DNA from: JBLKSS01 sp047607725 | GTDB taxonomy: Bacteria; Pseudomonadota; Gammaproteobacteria; Enterobacterales; Enterobacteriaceae | Assembly: GCF_047607725.1 (NCBI RefSeq) | Contig: NZ_JBLKSS010000160.1 | Coordinates: 1-9,821 of the forward strand | Reading direction: 5' to 3' | DNA: 9,821 nt | In this document: positions 1 to 5,849 of the stretch, piece by piece | How the letters are laid out: each line of letters begins with the position of its first letter | How positions within the stretch are numbered: the first letter of the stretch is position 1 | Made by a program: the position numbers and the translations under genes | Notes under the pieces: model-generated | The model's database searches: none | What the model was told of the DNA's origin: nothing | The model's input: the letters and a program-made list of their open reading frames with translations, nothing else

Positions 1-80
1 GTCAGGTCAGGTCAGGTCAGGTCAGGTCAGGTCAGGTCAGGTCAGGTCAGGTCAGGTCAGGTCAGGTCAGGTCAGGTCAG
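1..80. repeat. GTCAG pentanucleotide tandem repeat, 16 perfect copies
   Basis: Sixteen uninterrupted copies of GTCAG start at the window edge, so the true array may be longer. Because the unit is 5 bases, every plus-strand frame reads the same cyclic pentapeptide (V-R-S-G-Q) and none contains a stop. The minus strand contains TGA in all frames. The array runs without a break into the allophanate hydrolase remnant and stays in frame with it. It could be a genuine microsatellite or a collapsed or expanded assembly artefact at a contig edge. It is not a CRISPR array, since it has no spacers. Confidence 0.95.
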
Positions 81-81
81 G

Positions 82-411
82 GATGATAACGGGCAATGTA
101 TTGATATCGAACGTTGGGATATCCCTCTGGCGCGCTTTGGTGAGTTTGTCGCGGAGATCCCGGCGCCGCTGGGCATGGGCACGCTGCAATTGCGTGACGG
201 GGGGATGGGTGAAAGGGTTATTTGTGAGCCCTACGCGCTGGCGGATGCGCAGGATATTACCGCTTATGGCGGCTTGCGCCGCTATATCGCCGATCACGGG
301 GGGCGGGAATATTATGGGCCCCCTCGCCAAGGCGTTTACAAGCCGAATCGGCGCGACCACGCGGTGAACAGATCTGTCAGATGTCGGTCTGTTAGCAGGG
401 CTGCTAATTAG
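82..411 (+). pseudogene. Allophanate hydrolase (AtzF-type) C-terminal remnant
   Basis: The plus-strand frame through position 85 reads IDIERWDIPLARFGEFV, then IPAPLGMGTLQLRDG, then ICEPYALADAQDITAYGG. This is the pattern of the C-terminal domain of allophanate hydrolase, which hydrolyses allophanate to ammonia and CO2 in the urea carboxylase pathway. The family is about 600 residues long. Only the last 75 or so are present, and the amidase domain with its Ser-Ser-Lys triad is absent. Upstream, the frame enters the GTCAG repeat. Downstream of YIADHGG the frame continues with unrelated residues to a TAA at 409-411, so the natural terminus also seems lost. There is no start codon or ribosome site of its own. 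The family call rests on remembered motifs. The gene is almost certainly non-functional, unless an intact 5' part lies beyond the window and the repeat is an in-frame insertion. Confidence 0.72.
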
Positions 412-613
412 CGGCTCAGCCGCTGGGTTTAGGTGTGGGTTTGTCTGACGCTCGGCGTCAGGCCGGTCAGGCGCGGGAAGCCTGTCGGTCTGACCGGCGG
501 CCAGCCCACAAAAGAATCAAAGTCCCGGCCCTAAGGCCAGGGCTCTATCAGCCGCTGCAAGCCAAAGCGGTGTAGCGAAAAGCTGACGCGTAAGCGCCCG
601 AGTGGCGTCCGCC
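412..613. other. Hairpin-rich non-coding interval between converging genes
   Basis: No coding signal is seen in this interval between the plus-strand allophanate hydrolase remnant and the 3' end of ihfA. It holds several inverted repeats. One stem is CTGACGC/GCGTCAG (445-451 with 455-461, 3-base loop). Another is GCCGGTCAG/CTGACCGGC (462-470 with 490-498). An outer stem TGTGGG/CCCACA (434-439 with 505-510) encloses both, so 434-510 can fold as a branched structure. GTCAG, the unit of the tandem array at the left edge, recurs in these stems. It may be a palindromic intergenic element or decayed sequence, and no RNA family is recognised. Confidence 0.6.
524..541 (-). terminator. Candidate weak terminator downstream of ihfA
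   Basis: Read on the minus strand, CCTGGCC and GGCCGGG form a 7-bp stem (one T-G wobble) around a 4-base TTAG loop. A broken T-rich tail (ACTTTGATTCTTTTG) follows. It is the only hairpin with a following T-rich run between ihfA and the convergent remnant. The tail is interrupted, so its strength is uncertain. A second hairpin, GCCTCAC/GTGAGGC at 611-631, overlaps the ihfA stop codon but has no T tract. Confidence 0.35.
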
Positions 614-910
614 TCACTCTTTCGGTGAGGCATTCTCGACACGGCTTTTCAATTTCTGCCCCGGGCGGAAAGTCACTACCCGACGGGCGGTGATGGGAAT
701 ATCTTCACCCGTTTTTGGATTGCGTCCTGGCCGCTGATTTTTGTCGCGCAAATCAAAATTACCGAAGCCTGATAATTTTACCTGCTCGCCATTTTCCAAC
801 GCCCGGCGCACTTCCTCAAAAAACCGTTCCACTATTTCTTTGGCATCCCGTTTGCTTAGCCCGAGCTTTTCAAACAGGTATTCTGACATTTCAGCTTTAG
901 TAAGCGCCAT
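614..910 (-). CDS. ihfA: Integration host factor subunit alpha
   Basis: IHF-alpha pairs with IHF-beta to bind and sharply bend specific DNA sites in the nucleoid. It serves site-specific recombination, replication and transcription control. The 98-residue product (E. coli has 99) begins MALTKAEMSEYLFEKLGLSK and keeps the HU/IHF fold. Residues 1-45 form the helical dimerisation part. The DNA-binding beta-arm carries RPGRNPKTG, with the intercalating proline at residue 65. The C-terminus is SPKE, one residue shorter than the E. coli SPKDE. The start lies 4 bases after the pheT stop (minus-strand spacer ACTT), with a GAGGG ribosome site inside the end of pheT, so translation is probably coupled to pheT. 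A downstream btuC, usual in E. coli, is absent. Confidence 0.98.
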   Translation of the reverse strand: MALTKAEMSEYLFEKLGLSKRDAKEIVERFFEEVRRALENGEQVKLSGFGNFDLRDKNQRPGRNPKTGEDIPITARRVVTFRPGQKLKSRVENASPKE

Positions 911-914
911 AAGT

Positions 915-3302
915 TCAATCCCTCAAGGATGCTTGGAATCGCTGCTTTAGTGCCGCCACGCATCTCGCAACGGTCGCGGCAATCTCCTCTTCTTCCAGTG
1001 TACGAGCGGTATCCTGTAAGATCAGGCTGATAGCCAGACTCTTAAAACCTTCCGCTACGCCCCTGCCCCGGTACACGTCAAACAAGTTTACGCCAACTAA
1101 CTGATTTTCGCCAACTTTCTTACACTCCGTGATAATATCTGCTGCGGCGACGTCATCAGCCACCACCACGGCAATGTCGCGGCGGTTAGCGGGGAAGCGG
1201 GAAATGTCATTCGCTTCAGGCACTTTACGCTCGGCAACCTTTTCCCAGAGTAGTTCAAACACCAGCGTACGGCCATTTAAATTCAGTTTCGCCTCAAGCT
1301 CGGGATGAATAACGCCAATAAATCCAATGGCTTCATTGTTAAGATAAATTGCGGCGCTCTGCCCAGGGTGCAGCGCGGGATGCCGTTGTGCCCTGAACTC
1401 AATATCGTCTAATTTGCCGGTAAGCTCAAGTATTGCCTCAAGATCGCCCTTGGCATCGTAAAAATCCACCGGCTGGCGCGCCTGATCCCAATGTTCATCG
1501 AAGCGCGGACCGGCGATGACCCCGGCCAGCATAAGATCCTGACTAATTCCCAGGTCTGCTGCGTTATCAGGAACAAAGCGCAATCCGCTTTCAAACAGAC
1601 GGATCCGCTGCTGCTGACGATTCTGATTATAGACCACCGCGCCAAGAAGGCCGGTCCATAACGACAAACGCATGGCGGACATATCCTGGGAGATCGGACT
1701 CGGCAGCACCAGCGGCGACTGCTGCGGATGGAGCAGCGCTTGGTTTTTGGGGTCGACAAAGCTATAGGTGATGGCTTCCTGATAACCGCGATCCACCAGC
1801 AGCATTTTCACGCGCGACAGCGGCAACGCCGCCTCACGATGATGCGGCATCACCAGGTCGGCGCGCACCGGCACATTCGGGATTGCGTCGTAACCGTATA
1901 CGCGCGCGACTTCCTCAATCAAATCTTCTTCGATAGACATATCGAAACGCCAGCTCGGCGCCAGGGCTTGCCAGCCGGCCTCGGTGCGGCTGACCTGGCA
2001 GCCGAGACGGGTGAGGATATCGCTCACGTCCTCGTCCGGGATAACATGGCCAATCAACCGGTCCAGCGTTTTCCGGCGCAGGGTGATGTTGGCCGGCTGC
2101 GCCAGCGCGGCCGCGGAGGTCACATCGATAACCTGCCCCGGCTGACCGCCGCAGATTGCGACCAACAGCGCCGTGGCCCGCTCCATAGCGCGCGGCTGCA
2201 GCGCCGGATCCACACCCCGCTCATAGCGGTGCGACGCATCCGTGTGCAGCCCGTAACGGCGGGCTCGGCCGGTAATGGCCAACGGTTGGAAAAAGGCGCA
2301 TTCCAGCACCACGTCGCGGGTCGTCGGGCTGATACCGGAGGAGGCGGCGCCAAAGATCCCCGCCATCGCCTGCGCTTTACCGTGGTCGGCAATCACCAGC
2401 GTATCGGGCGACAGCGTGACGTCGCTGCCGTCGAGCAAGGTCAGCGCCTCGTCCTGCCCGGCATAACGCACCACGATACCGCCCTTGATGCGATCGCGGT
2501 CGAAGGCATGCATTGGCTGTCCCAGTTCCAACAGCACGAAGTTGGTGATATCCACCACCGCGTCCACCGACCGCAGGCCGCAGCGGCGCAGTTTTTCCTT
2601 CATCCACAGCGGCGTGGGGGCGCTGACGTCGATATTTTTCACCACCCGGCCCAAATAGCGCGGACAGGCGTCGGCCGCGTCAACGCGAATAGGCAGCGTA
2701 TCGCCGGTAACCGGCACCACCGTCTCGATGACCGGCTGCACAAGCGGCATGCGGTTACGCACCGCGACATCGCGGGCAATGCCCAGCAACCCGAGGCAAT
2801 CTGCCCGGTTCGGCGTGACGCTGATGTCGATGGTATTATCGTCAAGCTTTAGATAATCGCGGATATCCTGGCCGATAGGCGCATCGGCGGGCAGTTCGAT
2901 GATGCCGTCATGGTCGCCGGCAATGCCTAATTCGGCAAAAGAGCACAACATGCCCTCCGACGGCTCGCCGCGCAATTTGGCGGCCTTGATTTTGAAATCC
3001 CCAGGCAGCAGGGCGCCGATGGTGGCCACCGCGACCCGCAAGCCGGTGCGACAGTTGGGGGCGCCGCAGACAATATCCAGCCATCGCTCGCCGCCGATAT
3101 CGACCTTGGTGACCCGCAATTTGTCGGCATTAGGATGCGCCCGGCACTCCACTACCTGGCCAACCACCACGCCGGTAAAACGGCCTGCGACCGGCTCCAC
3201 GCCGTCCACTTCCAGTCCGGCCATGGTAATTTGCTCCGCCAGCGCGACGCTGTCGATAGCCGGATTCACCCATTCACGCAGCCAAAGTTCACTGAATTTC
3301 AT
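915..3302 (-). CDS. pheT: Phenylalanine--tRNA ligase beta subunit
   Basis: This is the large subunit of the cytoplasmic alpha2-beta2 phenylalanyl-tRNA synthetase. At 795 residues it equals the E. coli protein. The expected domains can be followed in order. An N-terminal segment begins MKFSELWLREWVNP. An OB-fold tRNA-binding domain lies at about residues 39-150 and includes HPNADKLRV. The B3/B4 editing domain, which removes mischarged Tyr-tRNA-Phe, lies at about 190-400. The B5 domain follows, then a degenerate synthetase-like core. A ferredoxin-like anticodon-binding domain fills the last 100 residues or so (LFDVYRGRGVAEGFKSLAIS). It starts 15 bases after the pheS stop, behind a modest GGGA ribosome site. 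The frame is unbroken, so it is probably functional. The long antisense frames inside it are shadows. Confidence 0.99.
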   Translation of the reverse strand: MKFSELWLREWVNPAIDSVALAEQITMAGLEVDGVEPVAGRFTGVVVGQVVECRAHPNADKLRVTKVDIGGERWLDIVCGAPNCRTGLRVAVATIGALLPGDFKIKAAKLRGEPSEGMLCSFAELGIAGDHDGIIELPADAPIGQDIRDYLKLDDNTIDISVTPNRADCLGLLGIARDVAVRNRMPLVQPVIETVVPVTGDTLPIRVDAADACPRYLGRVVKNIDVSAPTPLWMKEKLRRCGLRSVDAVVDITNFVLLELGQPMHAFDRDRIKGGIVVRYAGQDEALTLLDGSDVTLSPDTLVIADHGKAQAMAGIFGAASSGISPTTRDVVLECAFFQPLAITGRARRYGLHTDASHRYERGVDPALQPRAMERATALLVAICGGQPGQVIDVTSAAALAQPANITLRRKTLDRLIGHVIPDEDVSDILTRLGCQVSRTEAGWQALAPSWRFDMSIEEDLIEEVARVYGYDAIPNVPVRADLVMPHHREAALPLSRVKMLLVDRGYQEAITYSFVDPKNQALLHPQQSPLVLPSPISQDMSAMRLSLWTGLLGAVVYNQNRQQQRIRLFESGLRFVPDNAADLGISQDLMLAGVIAGPRFDEHWDQARQPVDFYDAKGDLEAILELTGKLDDIEFRAQRHPALHPGQSAAIYLNNEAIGFIGVIHPELEAKLNLNGRTLVFELLWEKVAERKVPEANDISRFPANRRDIAVVVADDVAAADIITECKKVGENQLVGVNLFDVYRGRGVAEGFKSLAISLILQDTARTLEEEEIAATVARCVAALKQRFQASLRD

Positions 3303-3317
3303 GTGTTTATCCCGCCT

Positions 3318-4301
3318 TTATTTGAATTGTTTGAGAAAACGCAGATCGTTTTCGAAGAATGCGCGCAAATCCGTGACACCGTAACGTAACATCGTCAACC
3401 GCTCCATGCCCATGCCGAAGGCGAAGCCGGAGTAGTTTTCCGGGTCGGTGCCGACGTTGCGCAGCACATTCGGATGGACCATGCCGCAGCCCAGCACTTC
3501 CAGCCAGCGGCCGTTTTTTCCCATGACATCCACCTCGGCGGAGGGTTCGGTAAACGGAAAATAAGACGGACGGAAACGCACCTGCAAATCTTCTTCAAAG
3601 AAATTACGCAGGAAATCATGCAACGTGCCCTTCAGGTTGGTGAAACTGATATCGGTGTCGATAATCAGCCCCTCCATCTGATGAAACATCGGCGTATGGG
3701 TCTGGTCGTAATCGTTACGGTACACCCGCCCCGGCGTGATAATGCGGATCGGCGGCTGCTGCGCCTTCATGGTGCGGATCTGCACGCCGGAGGTCTGGGT
3801 ACGCAATAACCGGGTGGTGTCGAACCAGAACGTATCGTGATCGGCGCGCGCGGGATGGTGCGCGGGAATATTCAAGGCGTCGAAATTATGGTAGTCATCT
3901 TCGATTTCAGGACCGGTGGCCACCGAAAATCCCAGCTCACCGAAAAAATGTTCAATGTGCGCGATGGTGCGCGAAACCGGATGCAATCCGCCGTTTTCCA
4001 TGCGCCGCCCCGGCAGCGAAACGTCTAATGTCTCGGCCGCCAGCCGCGCCTCCAGCGCCGACCGTTCCAGCGTCGTCTTACGTTCGGCCAGGGCCTGCTG
4101 CACGTCCTGCTTGGCCTGGTTGATTACCGCACCCGCCGCAGGCCGCACGTCCGGCGCCAGATCCCGCAGCGCCGTCATTTGCTGGGTAAAATGCCCTTTT
4201 CTGCCTAAATATTCGACGCGCACCGACTCTAATGCGTCCATATCCTGGGACTGTTCGATGGTGGCTTTGGCCTGCACAACCAACTCTGCGAGATGTGGCA
4301 T
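3318..4301 (-). CDS. pheS: Phenylalanine--tRNA ligase alpha subunit
   Basis: This is the catalytic subunit of PheRS, which activates phenylalanine with ATP and charges tRNA-Phe. The length of 327 residues matches E. coli. An N-terminal coiled-coil arm (about residues 1-90) contacts tRNA and contains VEYLGRKGHFT. The class II core follows. Motif 2 is seen as GRVYRNDYDQTHTPMFHQ and motif 3 as GFAFGMGMERL. Ala294, which lines the Phe side-chain pocket and confers sensitivity to halogenated Phe analogues in E. coli, is retained. The start ATG has a good GAGGA site 6 bases upstream. Expression is expected to depend on readthrough of the pheM attenuator about 100 bases upstream. Confidence 0.99.
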   Translation of the reverse strand: MPHLAELVVQAKATIEQSQDMDALESVRVEYLGRKGHFTQQMTALRDLAPDVRPAAGAVINQAKQDVQQALAERKTTLERSALEARLAAETLDVSLPGRRMENGGLHPVSRTIAHIEHFFGELGFSVATGPEIEDDYHNFDALNIPAHHPARADHDTFWFDTTRLLRTQTSGVQIRTMKAQQPPIRIITPGRVYRNDYDQTHTPMFHQMEGLIIDTDISFTNLKGTLHDFLRNFFEEDLQVRFRPSYFPFTEPSAEVDVMGKNGRWLEVLGCGMVHPNVLRNVGTDPENYSGFAFGMGMERLTMLRYGVTDLRAFFENDLRFLKQFK

Positions 4302-4399
4302 TGCTTTCCTCTTCTTCCTGCCGTAAATGGCTTAACCGTAAAAATGAGCGAGGTCGCCGTCTGGCTCGTACAGCGCGCCCGGCGCCGCTGGCCAGCAAT

Positions 4400-4425
4400 A
4401 AAAAAAGCCTCCACTCCGGGAGGCT
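4400..4425 (-). terminator. pheM-pheST attenuator terminator
   Basis: On the minus strand AGCCTCC (4425-4419) and GGAGGCT (4412-4406) form a perfect 7-bp stem with a 6-base loop. A run of seven T residues follows. It lies between the pheM stop and the pheS ribosome site, which is where the E. coli pheST attenuator terminator sits. It is mutually exclusive with the antiterminator pairing described for 4406-4507. Confidence 0.93.
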
Positions 4426-4507
4426 CTAGCGCTATTTTTCGTTTCTTGACTTACGCGCCAGCCCCCGGGAAACAGGTGCTAAAATAAAAAAAGAAACGGA
4501 AAATAGC
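4406..4507 (-). promoter_or_regulatory. pheST attenuator: alternative leader helices
   Basis: Three competing pairings can be drawn in the leader transcript. (1) GCTATTTTCCGTTTCTT (4507-4491), inside pheM codons 4-9, pairs at 16 of 17 positions with AAGAAACGAAAAATAGC (4447-4431). (2) CCGGGGGCT (4468-4460) pairs with AGCCTCCCGG (4425-4416) as 9 bp with one bulged C, which gives an antiterminator. A GCGC/GCGC extension may be possible. (3) The terminator stem at 4425-4406. By the model established for E. coli pheST, a ribosome stalled on Phe codons when charged tRNA-Phe is low blocks pairing 1 and allows pairing 2. A ribosome that reaches the pheM stop covers the 4468-4454 arm, and the terminator forms. 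The pairings are seen directly, and the mechanism is inferred from the family. Confidence 0.85.
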
Positions 4508-4516
4508 AGCATTCAT
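4451..4516 (-). CDS. pheM: pheST operon leader peptide, C-terminally extended
   Basis: This leader peptide is translated to sense tRNA-Phe charging. The first 14 residues, [14 protein letters not shown], equal the whole E. coli PheM peptide. Five of them are Phe, in codons 6, 8, 9, 10 and 12. Where E. coli stops with TGA, this sequence has TGT (4474-4472). The reading frame continues for CFPGAGA, which adds a sixth Phe, and ends at TAA (4453-4451), giving 21 residues. The added codons run over the 5' arm of the antiterminator. A weak AAGG site lies 10 bases before the ATG. No convincing promoter is seen between the rplT terminator and pheM. Confidence 0.9.
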
Positions 4517-4574
4517 GCTTGCATTACCTTGTTAACGTGAAGATGTCTATCTGATACCGTTCCGCCCTTAGGCG

Positions 4575-4602
4575 AAAAAAAGAGGGAGACCGGCTCCCTC
4601 TT
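4575..4602 (-). terminator. Intrinsic terminator after rplT
   Basis: On the minus strand AAGAGGGAG (4602-4594) pairs perfectly with CTCCCTCTT (4588-4580). The 9-bp stem has a 5-base CCGGT loop and is followed by a T run reaching 4575. It lies 12 bases beyond the rplT stop and separates the infC-rpmI-rplT transcript from pheM-pheST. It may be leaky, because no strong promoter is visible downstream of it. Confidence 0.93.
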
Positions 4603-4613
4603 CTTTAACCGGC

Positions 4614-4970
4614 TTACGCCAGGGCGCCTTTCGCTTTATCGGCCAGAGCGGCGAAAGCCGCTTTGTCGAACACGGCGATATCCGCCAGGATTTTACGGTC
4701 GAGCTCAATGGACGCTTTTTTCAGGCCATTGATAAACCGGCTGTAAGAAATACCGTTCTGACGGGCCGCGGCGTTGATACGCGCGATCCACAGCTGACGG
4801 AACTGACGTTTCTTCTGACGACGGTCACGGTAAGCGTACTGACCTGCTTTGATAACCGCCTGGAAGGCGACGCGGTAAACGCGCGAACGGGCACCGTAGT
4901 AACCTTTCGCTTGTTTCAAGATTTTTTTGTGACGTGCACGTGCTACCACACCACGTTTTACGCGAGCCAT
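4614..4970 (-). CDS. rplT: 50S ribosomal protein L20
   Basis: L20 binds 23S rRNA early in assembly and is needed to build the 50S subunit. In E. coli it also represses translation of rpmI and, by coupling, of itself. The 118 residues match the family length. The basic N-terminal extension (MARVKRGVVARARHKKILKQ) threads into rRNA. The globular C-terminal domain (about residues 60-118, LWIARINAAARQNGISYS) holds both the rRNA and mRNA binding surface in E. coli. A clear GGAGAG site lies 6-7 bases before the ATG. The gene starts 43 bases after rpmI. The intact C-terminal domain suggests that autoregulation is retained. Confidence 0.99.
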   Translation of the reverse strand: MARVKRGVVARARHKKILKQAKGYYGARSRVYRVAFQAVIKAGQYAYRDRRQKKRQFRQLWIARINAAARQNGISYSRFINGLKKASIELDRKILADIAVFDKAAFAALADKAKGALA

Positions 4971-5013
4971 ATGCTCTCTCCTAAAGTCTTATTCAAACCA
5001 GTTAAAATGACGC

Positions 5014-5211
5014 TTACGCGTACGGCAGGCAACGTACGACCAAACCCAGATCCCCTTTGGAAACCATGGATTTCGGGCGCAGGTGACGCTTACGCTTAGT
5101 GGATTTTTTGGTCAGAATATGACGCAGGTTAGCATGCTTGCGCTTGAAACCGCCCGAAGCCGTTTTCTTGAAGCGCTTTGCGGCACCGCGTACTGTCTTG
5201 ATTTTTGGCAT
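5014..5211 (-). CDS. rpmI: 50S ribosomal protein L35
   Basis: L35 is a small, highly basic 50S subunit protein. The start at 5211 (MPKIKTVRGAAKRFKKT) gives 65 residues, the usual family length. An in-frame ATG 7 codons upstream would add MRSRDKL, which the family lacks, so it is rejected. Conserved landmarks are KHANLRHILTKK, TKRKRHLRP and the C-terminal LPYA. It sits between infC and rplT, as in other enterobacteria. In E. coli its translation is the direct target of L20 repression. The ribosome site is weak or long-spaced (GGAG 13 bases from the ATG), as might be expected for a gene whose initiation is controlled. Confidence 0.98.
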   Translation of the reverse strand: MPKIKTVRGAAKRFKKTASGGFKRKHANLRHILTKKSTKRKRHLRPKSMVSKGDLGLVVRCLPYA

Positions 5212-5293
5212 GAGTTTATCTCTACTCCGCATTGTTAATAATATGAATCAGCGAGGCGAAGGCGACGCGTGGCGACGCCTTACTTGTCAGGCC
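5212..5293 (-). promoter_or_regulatory. infC-rpmI intergenic region, probable part of L20 operator
   Basis: These 82 bases separate infC from rpmI. On the minus strand AAGGCG (5281-5276) pairs with CGCCTT (5264-5259), and two more inner pairs lie beyond a T-T mismatch. The same segment holds a direct repeat of GGCGACGC (5261-5268 and 5271-5278). In E. coli, L20 binds a pseudoknot formed between infC sequence and this intergenic region and blocks rpmI initiation. I did not resolve the long-range partner here, so the operator assignment is by position only. Confidence 0.45.
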
Positions 5294-5836
5294 TTACTGT
5301 TTCTTCTTGGGTGCGAGCACCATGATCATCTGGCGGCCTTCAATTTTGGAGGGGAAAGATTCCACTACCGCCAGTTCACTCAGATCGTCGCGAACGCGGT
5401 TAAACACTTCGATGCCGATCTGCTGGTGCGTCATTTCACGTCCGCGAAACCGCAGGGTGATTTTGGCTTTATCGCCGTCTTCCAGAAAGCGAACCAGGTT
5501 GCGTAGTTTTACCTGATAGTCGCCTTCATCGGTACCAGGCCTGAATTTGATTTCCTTAACCTGGATAACTTTCTGCTTCTTCTTCTGTTCTTTGGTGGAT
5601 TTGCTCTTCTCATAGAGGAACTTGCCGTAATCCATGATTCGGCAAACCGGCGGCTCGGCATTGGGGCTGATTTCGACTAAATCAACGCCCGCTTCCTCAG
5701 CTTTTTCAAGCGCTTCATTCAGGCTGACAATACCAATCTGCTCGCCGTCGATACCCGTCAGACGAACCTCTGCGGCGCGGATTTCTCGGTTAATACGATT
5801 GGGACGCGCCGGTTGAACTCGTTTTCCGCCTTTAAT
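5294..5836 (-). CDS. infC: Translation initiation factor IF-3 (AUU start)
   Basis: IF-3 binds the 30S subunit, prevents early 50S joining and rejects non-canonical start codons and initiator tRNAs. The frame opens at ATT (5836-5834) and gives MKGGKRVQPARPNRINREIR, matching the E. coli N-terminus and giving 180 residues, the E. coli length. Starting at the first in-frame ATG (5635) would lose 67 residues, including most of the N-terminal domain, so the ATT start is chosen. The N-terminal domain (about 1-75) ends in SPNAEPPVCRIMDYGKFLYE. A lysine-rich linker follows, and the C-terminal 30S-binding domain (about 90-180) contains FRGREMTHQQIG. The gene starts 3 bases after the thrS stop. Use of AUU gives negative feedback by IF-3 itself, as established in E. 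coli. Confidence 0.98.
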   Translation of the reverse strand: MKGGKRVQPARPNRINREIRAAEVRLTGIDGEQIGIVSLNEALEKAEEAGVDLVEISPNAEPPVCRIMDYGKFLYEKSKSTKEQKKKQKVIQVKEIKFRPGTDEGDYQVKLRNLVRFLEDGDKAKITLRFRGREMTHQQIGIEVFNRVRDDLSELAVVESFPSKIEGRQMIMVLAPKKKQ

Positions 5837-5849
5837 ACTTTATTCCTCC
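5834..5849 (-). promoter_or_regulatory. infC Shine-Dalgarno and AUU start inside the end of thrS
   Basis: GGAGG (5849-5845) lies 8 bases before the ATT start and is made from the last codons of thrS (CTG GAG GAA TAA). A strong site combined with a start codon that IF-3 discriminates against is the arrangement that makes infC self-limiting in E. coli. The overlap also suggests translational coupling to thrS. Confidence 0.92.

Noticed and set aside
1..80. GTCAG array considered as a CRISPR array or origin iterons
   Set aside because: There are no spacers, the unit is only 5 bases, there are no cas or rep genes nearby, and copies directly abut.
1728..2852. 374-codon open frame on the plus strand inside pheT
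   Set aside because: It is a GC-rich antisense shadow of the well-conserved pheT. It has no recognisable domain and a His/Arg/Gln-rich composition typical of a wrong frame.
5212..5232. Upstream in-frame ATG extending rpmI to 72 residues
   Set aside because: The added residues MRSRDKL are absent from the L35 family, and the downstream ATG gives the normal 65 residues.
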